This document shows, piece by piece, positions 27,758 to 36,408 of a stretch of DNA of 64,000 bases (positions are counted from its first letter, which is position 1; each line of letters begins with the position of its first letter). Position numbers and translations under genes: made by a program. The notes beneath the pieces were generated by a model. The model was not told the DNA's origin. It saw only the letters and a program-made list of their open reading frames with translations, and searched no databases. Source of the stretch: Cyclobacteriaceae bacterium. Lineage in GTDB: Bacteria; Bacteroidota; Bacteroidia; Cytophagales; Cyclobacteriaceae. The stretch spans positions 1 to 64,000 of the forward strand of contig JAOUDZ010000003.1 in the NCBI GenBank assembly GCA_029858965.1, in the 5' to 3' direction.

Positions 27758-28909
27758 ATGTCGAAAATTCTGATCGTTGAAGACGACAGCAAAATCAGAT
27801 CTGTTCTGAAAGAAATTCTGGAAGAAAAGAACCATGAAGTGGAAGAAGCTGGGGATGGAGTAGAGGGGCTCAAGAAACTCGAGCAAGGTGGTTTCGATCT
27901 TTGTCTCTGCGATATCAAAATGCCAAAGATGGATGGGCTTGAAGTATTGGAAAAAGCCAAACAAGAGGGTATCGCAACCAATTTTATCGTGATCTCAGCC
28001 CATGGAACGATTGATGTTGCTGTAGAAGCTGTAAAAAAAGGAGCATTTGACTTTCTTCAGAAACCCTTCGACCTGGGCCGCTTGGAAATCACCTTAAGAA
28101 ATGCGCTTGATAAATCATCGCTGGTCAAGGAAACGAAAACACTTAAGAAGAAGATTTCAAAGAAGCTTGAAATGATAGGCGAGTCTGAACCCATCTTGCA
28201 GGTTAAAGAGATGATTGAAAAAGTAGCCGCTACGGACGCACGGGTGTTGATTACCGGACCCAATGGATCAGGCAAGGAACTCGTGGCCCGGTGGATACAC
28301 GAGAAAAGCAAGCGTTCAGACGGAGCCCTAATAGAAGTAAATTGTGCTGCTATCCCTTCTGAACTTATAGAAAGCGAACTATTTGGGCATGAGAAAGGAT
28401 CGTTTACGTCTGCTATTAAGCAACGGCTAGGAAAGTTCGAGTTAGCGGAAGGTGGAACGCTTTTTCTGGATGAAATTGGAGATATGAGTTTGTCAGCACA
28501 ATCGAAGGTACTGCGCGCCTTGCAGGAAAATAAAATCACCCGTGTGGGTGGTGACAAAGAGATCAGTGTGCATGTCAGGGTAATTGCCGCGACAAACAAA
28601 GACCTGAAAAAAGAAATCGAAGAGAATAAGTTTCGGGAAGATCTCTACCATCGGCTCAGTGTTATCGTTATTAAAGTGCCGGCACTCAATGAAAGAAGAA
28701 ATGATATCCCTTTGTTAGTGGATAAATTCCTGGAGGACATAGCAGACGAATATGGCGCCCGAAAAAAAAGTATAGGGGTAAAAGCCATGGAGGCCTTGAA
28801 GCAGCATAACTGGACGGGTAATATCCGTGAATTGCGAAACGTGATAGAGAGACTGGTGATCATGGGCGGAGACGAAATCACTACAAAAGACGTTGAAAAA
28901 TACCTTTAA
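27758..28909 (+). CDS. NtrC-like sigma-54 response regulator without Fis domain
   Basis: Residues 1-120 are a receiver domain with the acidic pocket VEDD and phospho-acceptor Asp in CDIKMPKMDG. Residues about 140-370 are the sigma-54-interacting AAA+ ATPase: Walker A GPNGSGKE, Walker B GGTLFLDEIGD, and NWTGNIRELRNVIERL. The sigma-54 contact loop reads GSFTSA in place of the usual GAFTGA. The protein ends at TTKDVEKYL with no C-terminal Fis helix-turn-helix, so DNA binding, if any, is by other means. ATG 27758 is preferred over an in-frame TTG in the rnpB terminator. No histidine kinase is adjacent. rpoN is in this window at 41126. Confidence 0.93.
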   Translation: MSKILIVEDDSKIRSVLKEILEEKNHEVEEAGDGVEGLKKLEQGGFDLCLCDIKMPKMDGLEVLEKAKQEGIATNFIVISAHGTIDVAVEAVKKGAFDFLQKPFDLGRLEITLRNALDKSSLVKETKTLKKKISKKLEMIGESEPILQVKEMIEKVAATDARVLITGPNGSGKELVARWIHEKSKRSDGALIEVNCAAIPSELIESELFGHEKGSFTSAIKQRLGKFELAEGGTLFLDEIGDMSLSAQSKVLRALQENKITRVGGDKEISVHVRVIAATNKDLKKEIEENKFREDLYHRLSVIVIKVPALNERRNDIPLLVDKFLEDIADEYGARKKSIGVKAMEALKQHNWTGNIRELRNVIERLVIMGGDEITTKDVEKYL

Positions 28910-29005
28910 TTTTGCAGGTTTGTTTCTAACTTCACAAGAAGATACTTTTAGAGGAAGCTTATATCGCTTGCTTTGCGGAGTCAGGTTATTACCAAAATCA
29001 TTATC

Positions 29006-30163
29006 ATGAAACGACGAAAATTTGTAAAAGCGATCACTGCAGGATCGGTAGGTACTGCTACGTTAAGTTCTTTGACAACGTCTGCTTTGGCATATGAACA
29101 TAAGAAGACTTCTGAAACGGATCCTGACGCCAACCAAACTGGTAAGAAAGTTCTCATGAAAGTTGGTTGTCAATCCGGTGGTACAACCATAGAAAACCTC
29201 GAATTTAAGGCAAGGCATGGTGTATTCAATATTGATGGTGGGATGCCAAAGATTATTGAAGGCGTCGGCTGGGACATCGAGGATTCACTTCGTAAGCGAG
29301 AAGCCTGCGAAAAGTATGGCATCAGCCTGGATGCCTATCATCTTCCCTTAAGTTCTGCTGGTATCGACAAAGTATTGTATCCGAATATCATGCTCGGTAA
29401 AAGCCCCGAACGGGATCGAGAAATAGAGATCATCCAACAAATGATACAGGTTGCTGCAAAGACTGGGATCAAGGTTTTGAATTATAACACAACCATTCAT
29501 GGCGTACTACGGACATCACGAACGGTGGACCCCACACGCGGCAATGCGTCCTACAGTACATGGAATTATGAAGAAGCTGCTAAGAAAAACGATCCAAAAA
29601 CCATAGCCGGGGATGTTTCTATTGATCAAATGTTTGATCGAATCAAATATCTGATCGACAGGATCGTCCCTGTTGCAACGGAATACAAGGTCAAGTTGGC
29701 TAACCATATCGCAGATCCTCCGACACCCCTTGGCTTTCGTGGGATATCACGCTGGGATAGCCCCGACGTATTTGCCGGAATCCAGCGTTTTGCAAAACTT
29801 TCGGATAGCCCTTATCATGGCTTTAACTTTTGTATTGGCTCAATCGCTGAAGGGCTAAAAGATCCTAAGAACGAAATTCTTCCTATTATCAAGTGGGTGG
29901 GTGAACGAAACCAGATCTTCAACATTCATTTGCGAAATATCAAGGGCGGATGGAATAATTTTCAAGAAGTGTATCCGGATAATGGAGACATGAATTTCTT
30001 CCAGGTAGTAAGGGCATTGCGTGATGTAGGCTTTGACGGTATGGTGATGCCCGATCATGTTCCCTCGCATTCCGCCAGCGGAAGTAATCAGGAGGCATTC
30101 GCTTTTTGCTATGGATATATTAAGGCGATGTTGCAGGCACTTGATTGGGAGGCGAGATCCTGA
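29006..30163 (+). CDS. Tat-exported mannonate-dehydratase-like TIM-barrel protein
   Basis: From ATG 29006 the protein begins MKRRKFVKAITAGSVGTATL, a twin-arginine signal. The mature part is a TIM barrel related to UxuA: LANHIADPPTPLGFRGISRW, FNFCIGSIAEG, FNIHLRNIKGGW, the F-x-E-x5-NGD segment and VMPDHVPSH line up with the metal-binding motifs of mannonate dehydratase (His, Cys, His and PDH). Cytoplasmic UxuA has no signal peptide, so this is an exported relative, probably acting on a sugar acid or sugar in the periplasm. The alternative is a general xylose-isomerase-like epimerase. Confidence 0.75.
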   Translation: MKRRKFVKAITAGSVGTATLSSLTTSALAYEHKKTSETDPDANQTGKKVLMKVGCQSGGTTIENLEFKARHGVFNIDGGMPKIIEGVGWDIEDSLRKREACEKYGISLDAYHLPLSSAGIDKVLYPNIMLGKSPERDREIEIIQQMIQVAAKTGIKVLNYNTTIHGVLRTSRTVDPTRGNASYSTWNYEEAAKKNDPKTIAGDVSIDQMFDRIKYLIDRIVPVATEYKVKLANHIADPPTPLGFRGISRWDSPDVFAGIQRFAKLSDSPYHGFNFCIGSIAEGLKDPKNEILPIIKWVGERNQIFNIHLRNIKGGWNNFQEVYPDNGDMNFFQVVRALRDVGFDGMVMPDHVPSHSASGSNQEAFAFCYGYIKAMLQALDWEARS

Positions 30164-30239
30164 ATTTTTAATGGCGTCTACACTGAGCTAATTTAGCATT
30201 AGGCAAAACCATCAAATCGATCCTCGGTATAACCGTCGT

Positions 30240-30941
30240 TTACCCCGCGCTGAATTCTCCTGCTTCCCAATACAGCACTGAGGTCTGTTTCATTTCCCTG
30301 TCATTCAGGTACGCCTGATACAGAGACGAATATTCCTTACGATTTGAAACTACCTCATCGTACTTACCCAACCCACCGATCAGCAACTCACATGATTCCC
30401 GCACCGCTCCAAAGGCAGTAGCGGTAAAAGTTATGTAGTCGCATGCATTGATTCGCCTGACAAAATTGCGAAACAGCGGTGAACCCTTTCTATTCACCAG
30501 CACGCGAAGTCCAGCTTGCTCAGCAATTGGAAGATCAAGCACATCATCATATATGTAACATATCTCCTGCGGCTTGAGGGCATGTTTCTTCAAAAAATGG
30601 TCAAACGCAAATCCTTTATTCTTGGCCTGCAGAAAAATGTCATCAAAATGCTCGCGGTTAGCAAGTTGCAGCGAGGCCGGATTATTTTCTCCGGTTATAA
30701 TACCCGTTGGAGGAACTTTTTTGTGCTGAAGCCACCAACCAAATCGAAGTAAATTAGTGCCCATCGCATCTGTCTCAGAAAACACGCTGCCCTGATCGCC
30801 GAACTTAGAGCCGTCGTTGAATACGCCATCCCAATCGAACAAGAATGCTTTTGTCTGAAACAACTTTTCCGCAAACAAAGATGGAGAAGCAACAAACTCC
30901 CCCCCCATTTTTGTAAATATCTCTGCTACATCTGCCATCAA
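30240..30941 (-). CDS. KdsC-like HAD phosphatase
   Basis: A 233-residue HAD hydrolase of the KdsC/YrbI type, which removes phosphate from Kdo-8-phosphate. Motif I is DWDGVFNDG, motif II threonine lies in GIITGENN, motif III lysine in AKNKGF and motif IV in IYDDVLDLP. It is longer than E. coli KdsC (188 residues) by a C-terminal extension from about residue 180. It is the last gene of the kdn/kds operon, overlapping the transaldolase gene by 4 bp (ATGA), which makes Kdo-8-P the likely substrate. Confidence 0.8.
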   Translation of the reverse strand: MMADVAEIFTKMGGEFVASPSLFAEKLFQTKAFLFDWDGVFNDGSKFGDQGSVFSETDAMGTNLLRFGWWLQHKKVPPTGIITGENNPASLQLANREHFDDIFLQAKNKGFAFDHFLKKHALKPQEICYIYDDVLDLPIAEQAGLRVLVNRKGSPLFRNFVRRINACDYITFTATAFGAVRESCELLIGGLGKYDEVVSNRKEYSSLYQAYLNDREMKQTSVLYWEAGEFSAG

Positions 30942-31945
30942 GCAAGATCCTGGATATCGAGCATACCAACAGGCTTGTTACCATCCAGGACGAGAATAGT
31001 GTCAATCTTTTTTTGATGAAAAATATCTTTAGCGACATTTAGCAGATCTGTAGCTTGCACAGAAAGAGGTACACTGTAAGTGTAATCAGACATGTTTTTG
31101 TGCAAGGCATCATCGCCTTCGCTTTGAAGCCTTCTGCGAATGTCTCCATCCGTGAAAATGCCTACTACAGCGCCTTTGTCATCTACCAGTGTGATCGCAC
31201 CAAAACCATATTCAGTCATCTTAATGATCGCATCGACAAGGGATGTTTTCACATTGACAACCGGATTAATATTACTTATTGCATCGCCCACCTTCACCGT
31301 CATCAAACGTGTATGTTCAACGAACTGATCAGTGCCTAAAGTGGTCAAATTATTATCAGTTAGTCCTTTCATTACTTTCCAGGGCACTGTAATCGTATGA
31401 ACCCCCAAATTAATTGCGTTCCGCACATGCTCAGGATTTCGAACGGAGGAGAACATTACCTTGGTGTCGTATCCATAATGATCCACTGCCCACACGCATT
31501 GCTCTACCAAATCCAGCGCATCATGGCCTTGATCCTGCAAGCGACCCACCAATGGGCAAACATAGGTAGCGCCAGCCTTCATCGCCATATAGGCTTGCTG
31601 GAGGGTATAAATCAAGTGTACATTCACCAACAGCCCTTTCTCGCGCAAAAGTCTGCAAGCACGCACGCCTTCCAGCGATACTGGTATCTTAAAAACAGTT
31701 TTGCTCGGGTCAAGTCCTAATTCGAGTTGGCGCTGCGCCTCTGCCAACACTTCTTCAGCTGTCTTGCCCAGTGCTTCAATCTGCAGAACCGGAACAATTT
31801 TGCTGAGTTTGACGATCAACGAATCAATATCTGTTACACCACCACGGTGCATGAAGGTTGGCGTAGTCGTAAGCCCATCCAAGAATTTGAGTTTGAAAGC
31901 TTCTTCTATTTCGTTGAGATCGGCTGAATCAAGATATAATTCCAT
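30938..31945 (-). CDS. Transaldolase/fructose-6-phosphate-aldolase-like domain fused to a CBS pair
   Basis: Residues 1-215 are a small class I aldolase of the FSA/MipB/TalC type: MELYLDSADLNEIEEA, DGLTTTPT, Schiff-base lysine K86 in VFKIPVSLEG, AMKAGATYVCPLVGRLQDQG. Residues from about 225 to the end are two CBS motifs, including GAITLVDDKGAVVGIFTDGD and PVGMLDIQDL, which read like the C-terminal CBS pair of the arabinose-5-phosphate isomerase KdsD. KdsD itself is absent. In an operon with KdsA and a KdsC-like enzyme the inferred job is to supply or control D-arabinose-5-phosphate, either by aldol chemistry from C2 plus glyceraldehyde-3-phosphate or by another route. The fusion frame is uninterrupted. 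Confidence 0.85.
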   Translation of the reverse strand: MELYLDSADLNEIEEAFKLKFLDGLTTTPTFMHRGGVTDIDSLIVKLSKIVPVLQIEALGKTAEEVLAEAQRQLELGLDPSKTVFKIPVSLEGVRACRLLREKGLLVNVHLIYTLQQAYMAMKAGATYVCPLVGRLQDQGHDALDLVEQCVWAVDHYGYDTKVMFSSVRNPEHVRNAINLGVHTITVPWKVMKGLTDNNLTTLGTDQFVEHTRLMTVKVGDAISNINPVVNVKTSLVDAIIKMTEYGFGAITLVDDKGAVVGIFTDGDIRRRLQSEGDDALHKNMSDYTYSVPLSVQATDLLNVAKDIFHQKKIDTILVLDGNKPVGMLDIQDLA

Positions 31946-31974
31946 AAGAAAAATTGATTGGTTGATAGTAAATA

Positions 31975-32814
31975 TTAATTCCTGTACTTTACTTCCACAG
32001 CATGAAGGTCAAGAATTGGTTTCATGAATTCTTCAAGGTCATATACGCATAACTGACTGGCGGCATCACATAATGCTTTGTCAGGCTCCGGATGTGTTTC
32101 AACAAAAACACCGTCTACACCTGCAGCAACTCCAGCGCGTGATAATACAGGCAAGAATTCTCTCGCCCCACCCTTTGCATCGGCACTGGGTATTCCATAT
32201 TTCCGAATGCTGTGGGTAATATCAAACACCACAGGATATCCAATGTTATTGAGGTGATAAAAGCTGCGTGGATCTACCACCAGGTCATTGTATCCGAAAG
32301 TGTAACCGCGCTCCGTTAATATTATTCCGGTATTGCCAGCATCTTCAACTTTTTTTGTCGGGTGCTTCATGTTATCGGGAGCCAGAAATTGCCCATGCTT
32401 AATGTTGACTACGCGCCCTGTTTTGGCAGCAGCAACCACCAACGTAGTCTGCATACACAGGTAGGCCGGTATCTGCAATACATCAACTACCTCGGCTGCG
32501 GCCGCAGCCTGATCAGGGTAATGAATATCGGTCAATACAGGAAACCCGAACTGTTCTTTTATTTTTGCGAGCATCTTGATGCCTTTGTCAAGCCCTGGAC
32601 CATCATAGTATTTTGCGGAACTGCGGTTGTCTTTCTGAAAGGATGATTTGTAAATGATTGGCAACTTGAGCCTCTCCCCAACCTCCTTTAACTTCTCCGC
32701 AGTCTTCATCATGATCATCTCTTCTTCGATCACGCATGGACCGGAAATCAGAAATAGCTGACTGCTACCGCACGTGATATTTCCTACTTGTACCGTTTTT
32801 TTGTTCATTATCAA
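31975..32814 (-). CDS. kdsA: 3-deoxy-8-phosphooctulonate synthase, Cys-containing (metal-dependent) type
   Basis: KdsA condenses PEP with D-arabinose-5-phosphate to Kdo-8-phosphate. Marks: FLISGPCVIEEE, YKSSFQKDNRSS, GFPVLTDIHYPDQA, LQIPAYLCMQ, NIKHGQFLAPDNM, LTERGYTFGYNDLVVDPR, VVFDITHS and VFVETHPEPDKALCDA. The cysteine in SGPC together with His and Glu residues places it in the metal-dependent class (Aquifex-like) rather than the Asn-type metal-independent E. coli class. Its start overlaps the dehydrogenase gene by 4 bp. Confidence 0.95.
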   Translation of the reverse strand: MIMNKKTVQVGNITCGSSQLFLISGPCVIEEEMIMMKTAEKLKEVGERLKLPIIYKSSFQKDNRSSAKYYDGPGLDKGIKMLAKIKEQFGFPVLTDIHYPDQAAAAAEVVDVLQIPAYLCMQTTLVVAAAKTGRVVNIKHGQFLAPDNMKHPTKKVEDAGNTGIILTERGYTFGYNDLVVDPRSFYHLNNIGYPVVFDITHSIRKYGIPSADAKGGAREFLPVLSRAGVAAGVDGVFVETHPEPDKALCDAASQLCVYDLEEFMKPILDLHAVEVKYRN

Positions 32815-33890
32815 AATCTTTTGAATAGCTCCTTTATTGTATTAATGGTTATCCTTGTCTTCCAATCGGTGCCAATTGCATGATTCCACATGTGTTCAAG
32901 TTTAATTGCCACTTCTGCCATATCTGTAATAACCTGGTCCGACCAGGAAGCACTCAGTCCTTGGGGCAAAACTACGTTGTGCTTTTTCATCATCCTGTTG
33001 AATTCTGCCACACCCTCAGGATAATAATCCCCCAGGTGTTGAAAAGCCAGGCAATTGGCATAGCAATGCTTTTCACCCAGGATTTTCGAAAGCCCATAGC
33101 TTAGTGCGTGGCAAACACCTACTTCTGAATACGTAAGACTCAAACCTCCCATCAACGATGCGACCATAAGCTTATCATCATTTTCAGCGGTCTGGCCTGC
33201 TTGATCACCGAGGTAAATGTCGCGACACAATTTAAGTGCTTGCTCTCCATATGCCATGCTATAGGCATTATTTAATATTCCATGCATGCTTTCAATGCAG
33301 TGAATGTAGGTATCCATGCCGGTGTAAAACCATTTGTCGTTCGGTACACTCGCGATCAATTCAGGGTCCAATACAACCTGATCAAAAATGGTCCACTCAC
33401 ATTTCAACCCCAGCTTCTTAACAGGCCCCGTCAATACAGCTGTCATGGAACACTCTGCCCCTGTGCCGGAAATAGTAGGCACGCCCACATGATATATACC
33501 CGGTATCTTAATTAGATTTAATCCCTGATACAATTGGGATGAGCCTTCGTTGGTAAACATCAGCGCAGCGGCCTTGGCAATATCCATAATGCTTCCACCG
33601 CCAATACCAATAACGCCGGCAGGCAACCCATTCTCCTTCAGGATTGTATCGCGAAGTTCATCAATTTGATCTGTGGTGGGCTCATGAGGATCCACATCGA
33701 TGAATCTTACCACATCCTCAGCTTGTTTTGGAAGGCGCTTCACTAAATCCTTACCCTTAAAATAATTGTCAATAATAAACACCATGAAATGATCGTTGGC
33801 ATTTCTCCTGGGTTCCAGTATCTGACCAAGCTGATCAAAACTCCCCCTGCCGAATACGGTCTTATCAATCCCCTTAAAATTCTTGTGCAT
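32811..33890 (-). CDS. kdnB: KdnB-like iron-type alcohol dehydrogenase
   Basis: A 359-residue group III metal-dependent alcohol dehydrogenase. NAD site GIGGGSIMDIAKA and PTISGTGAE; metal ligands in GMDTYIHCIES (Asp and His) and VGVCHALSYGLSKILGEKHCYANCLAF (two His). The exact wording of many segments (FYTGMDTYIHC, KHNVVLPQGL, YPEGVAEFNRMMKKHN) matches what I recall of Shewanella KdnB, which oxidises C8 of Kdo before amination. It lies 2 bp downstream of the KdnA-like gene and overlaps kdsA. Without a search, assignment rests on recalled similarity plus operon partners. Confidence 0.8.
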   Translation of the reverse strand: MHKNFKGIDKTVFGRGSFDQLGQILEPRRNANDHFMVFIIDNYFKGKDLVKRLPKQAEDVVRFIDVDPHEPTTDQIDELRDTILKENGLPAGVIGIGGGSIMDIAKAAALMFTNEGSSQLYQGLNLIKIPGIYHVGVPTISGTGAECSMTAVLTGPVKKLGLKCEWTIFDQVVLDPELIASVPNDKWFYTGMDTYIHCIESMHGILNNAYSMAYGEQALKLCRDIYLGDQAGQTAENDDKLMVASLMGGLSLTYSEVGVCHALSYGLSKILGEKHCYANCLAFQHLGDYYPEGVAEFNRMMKKHNVVLPQGLSASWSDQVITDMAEVAIKLEHMWNHAIGTDWKTRITINTIKELFKRF

Positions 33891-33892
33891 TG

Positions 33893-35092
33893 CTAAGCTA
33901 TTTGAACTGCCTTTACGGATTTGGTAATCTTTGCGACTAGAGAATCCAATTCATCCTTAGTCCACGTAACACGGATTCCAAATGAAACGAGTCTTCCAAC
34001 GACTTCCTGAGACTTTGCTAAACTCATTTTTTGATAATCTTGAGGAGCGCCAAGCAGATGAATTGGAAGCTTTGCAGCAGTCTTCAAACCTTTCAGATGG
34101 TCCCACTGATTAATGAAGTGATACATGTTGGTATACCAGTAGTTGAAGCCAGTAACGCCATCGGCATTGAATTGCTTCACTACCTTGCCTGCCATAGCCG
34201 TATCCTCGAAAAACATATTCAAGAAAGTACCTGAGTCACCTGCCGGATCGGGCAGTGCAGCAAATGAAATTCCCGGGAAGGCGGATAAAGCCTTGGTAAG
34301 GTATAGCTTATGCTCATTGTTTTTCTTTACGATCATAGGAACCCTCCTTGTTTGCGCCAAACCAATGGCCGCATTGATCTCACCTATACGATAGTTAAAG
34401 CCCAGGATAGGATGGCTCTCCATGCCCCGGTTTCCGCCGATATGATCGTGACCATGATCCGAATAACTGTCTGCATAGAGGTAGCATTGTTTATCCTGAG
34501 TAACCATCACACCACCTTCGCCGCACGTAGCAATCTTGAAAAAGTCGAAAGAATAACACCCTGTTTTGCCAAACAGGCCTACTGCCTTACCCTGAAAAGA
34601 AGCACCGAAGGCCTGCCCTGCATCTTCTACCAGAATAAGATTATGTTCTTGGACCACTTTCATGATCTCATCCATTCTCGCCATTTGGCCACACATGTGA
34701 ACCAGTAACACTGCCTTGGTTTTTGGGGTAATGGCCTTGCGAATACCCTCTGCACTCAGGCACAGCGTCTCGTCAATTTCTGCAAATACTGGAAGTGCCC
34801 CGCAAAATAAAACGGCCTCATTGGACGCCACGTACGTAAATGGTGGAATTATTACCTCATCGCCTGCACCCACACCGGCCGCTGCCAATGCACAAGCTAC
34901 AGCTGTCGAACCGCTGGAAACTGCATGGGCATACTCCGCTCCGGTAACCTTCCTAACTTCAGCTTCGAAATCTCTTGCCTTCCAAATATTATTTCGTTGA
35001 TTTTCATGATTGTAGCGAAAAAGAATACCCGTCTCGAGTACATCATTTACCTCTTTTCGCTCCTCTGCCCCAAATAGCTCAGTTCCTGGCAT
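33893..35092 (-). CDS. kdnA: KdnA-like PLP-dependent sugar aminotransferase (DegT/DnrJ/EryC1)
   Basis: A 399-residue DegT-family aminotransferase: SSGSTAVACALAAAGVGAGDEVIIPPFTYVAS, LVEDAGQAFGASF, the PLP lysine in CYSFDFFKIATCGEGG, SDHGHDHIGGNRGMESHPILGFNYRIGEINAAIGLAQ. The first residues MPGTELFGAEERKEVNDVLE and the SDHGHDHIG segment match Shewanella KdnA as I remember it, the enzyme that aminates 8-oxo-Kdo to Kdo8N. It is the first gene of the five-gene operon and is preceded by a TATATTTG promoter element. Other DegT substrates are possible, but the KdnB and KdsA neighbours point to Kdo8N. Confidence 0.8.
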   Translation of the reverse strand: MPGTELFGAEERKEVNDVLETGILFRYNHENQRNNIWKARDFEAEVRKVTGAEYAHAVSSGSTAVACALAAAGVGAGDEVIIPPFTYVASNEAVLFCGALPVFAEIDETLCLSAEGIRKAITPKTKAVLLVHMCGQMARMDEIMKVVQEHNLILVEDAGQAFGASFQGKAVGLFGKTGCYSFDFFKIATCGEGGVMVTQDKQCYLYADSYSDHGHDHIGGNRGMESHPILGFNYRIGEINAAIGLAQTRRVPMIVKKNNEHKLYLTKALSAFPGISFAALPDPAGDSGTFLNMFFEDTAMAGKVVKQFNADGVTGFNYWYTNMYHFINQWDHLKGLKTAAKLPIHLLGAPQDYQKMSLAKSQEVVGRLVSFGIRVTWTKDELDSLVAKITKSVKAVQIA

Positions 35093-35490
35093 TTTGTTAA
35101 ATTTTGATACAAATATAGATTTATCTCTTAAATCCTGACTAGCACGGATAGATTCTATTTTGACCCACTATTCTGTTTGCGTCAACACTGATTTATGTAC
35201 ATATATTACCCTGATCAGGTGCTTAGAACGAAGCGTAGACATTCATTCATGGCACCATATTAATGAGAATGTAGGGAAAGTGGCAAAGGTGTTGTTCCTG
35301 CTTTCACTGCCTACTTCTTTCTCCATGTTTGTCAATGCTATTTCCATCAAGTATTTCCATAGTGATCGAATTCTGCAGTTACGTCCATGTCAGGTACATT
35401 TGAGAGATTTGACAAAATGGTCCGCCGGTGTAAAAAAGATGGCTTCGATCTGTATATTTAGTCACATTTAGTAATTCTAAACCGTAAACC
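35093..35490. other. 398-bp divergent intergenic region
   Basis: This gap separates the minus-strand kdn/kds operon from the plus-strand Tat-exported sugar enzyme. Apart from the -7 element for kdnA and a near-match TATATTTA about 40 bp before the plus-strand gene, I see no RNA gene, repeat or coding sequence. A 103-codon frame at 35160-35471 has an uneven, non-protein-like composition and no recognisable family. Confidence 0.5.
35110..35117 (-). promoter_or_regulatory. Promoter -7 element of the kdn/kds operon (TATATTTG)
   Basis: The minus strand reads TATATTTG, a perfect TAnnTTTG element, ending 17 bp before the kdnA ATG. Transcription would begin near 35105, giving a leader of about 13 bases. 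No clear -33 TTTG is seen at 17-22 bp upstream. Confidence 0.5.
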
Positions 35491-36372
35491 ATGGATATCA
35501 CGTCAACAGAGCGTCGGGCTTTTCTTAAGAACCTTGCATTAATGAGTGCATTGGGTTTTCTTCCTACTTCAATGGTTGCCGGCCTGGCAAAGAAAACCGA
35601 CATGAAGCTGGGGTTGGTGACATACCTTTGGGGAAAGGATTGGGATGTACCAACGATTATAAAGAATTGCTCAGCAGCATCCATATTTGGCGTTGAACTC
35701 AGAACGGAACACGCGCACGGTATTGAGCCCGCTTTATCTGATTCCGAGCGATCTGAAGTAAAAAAGAAATTTGCAGATAGTCCCGTGAAGATTGTAGGGC
35801 TGGGCACCAACCAACAGTACGATTTCGCGGAAACAGACAAAGTAAAAGAATCCATAAAAAAGACTGCGGAGTTTATTAAGCTGTCCCATGATATTGGTGG
35901 GAGCGGAGTCAAGGTTAAGCCAAATGCATTCCATATCGGAATACCGCACGAGAAAACAATCGAGCAGATTGGTAGGTCTTTGAACGAGGTTGGCAAGATC
36001 GCCGGAGATTATGGCCAGAAGATCAGACTTGAAGTTCACGGGAATGAAACTCAGGAGCTTCCAAACATTAAGGCTATCATGGATGTCGCAGACAACAAAG
36101 CTGTTGTAGTCTGCTGGAATTGCAATGATGAGGATTTATTGGGCGGCGGACTGGAATACAATTTTAACCTTGTTAAGAAAAGACTTGGAGACACGGTCCA
36201 TGTCCGCGAAATGAATATTGGATCCTATCCCTATCAGGATCTGATGGCGCTTTTTGTAAAGATGAACTACAGTGGATGGATTTTGCTCGAATGCCGCACT
36301 GATCCTGACGATAAAGTTAGTGCCATGATTGAACAGCGCGATGTGTTTCAGAAGATGATTGCAAAGAAATGA
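35491..36372 (+). CDS. Tat-exported sugar phosphate isomerase/epimerase-like TIM barrel
   Basis: A 293-residue protein starting MDITSTERRAFLKNLALM, a twin-arginine signal. The mature region is an AP-endonuclease-2/xylose-isomerase-like barrel: MKLGLVTYLWGKDWDVPTI, GVELRTEHAHGIEP, VKVKPNAF, LEVHGNETQ, VCWNCNDED, VHVREMN and ILLECRTDP supply the usual His, Glu and Asp metal positions. It begins the plus-strand run with the Gfo/Idh/MocA gene 36 bp downstream, a pairing common in oxidative sugar or cyclitol breakdown. Substrate unknown. Confidence 0.78.
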   Translation: MDITSTERRAFLKNLALMSALGFLPTSMVAGLAKKTDMKLGLVTYLWGKDWDVPTIIKNCSAASIFGVELRTEHAHGIEPALSDSERSEVKKKFADSPVKIVGLGTNQQYDFAETDKVKESIKKTAEFIKLSHDIGGSGVKVKPNAFHIGIPHEKTIEQIGRSLNEVGKIAGDYGQKIRLEVHGNETQELPNIKAIMDVADNKAVVVCWNCNDEDLLGGGLEYNFNLVKKRLGDTVHVREMNIGSYPYQDLMALFVKMNYSGWILLECRTDPDDKVSAMIEQRDVFQKMIAKK

Positions 36373-36408
36373 TCAGTATACATTACCAAGAAATAAACTC
36401 CCTGATTA

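Noticed and set aside
30164-30239. Terminator between the mannonate-dehydratase-like gene and the convergent KdsC-like gene
   Set aside because: Only a 5-bp stem GCTAA/TTAGC without T-tract.
35160-35471. 103-codon open frame in the divergent gap before the Tat-exported isomerase
   Set aside because: Composition is not protein-like, no family is recognisable, and it occupies a promoter region.
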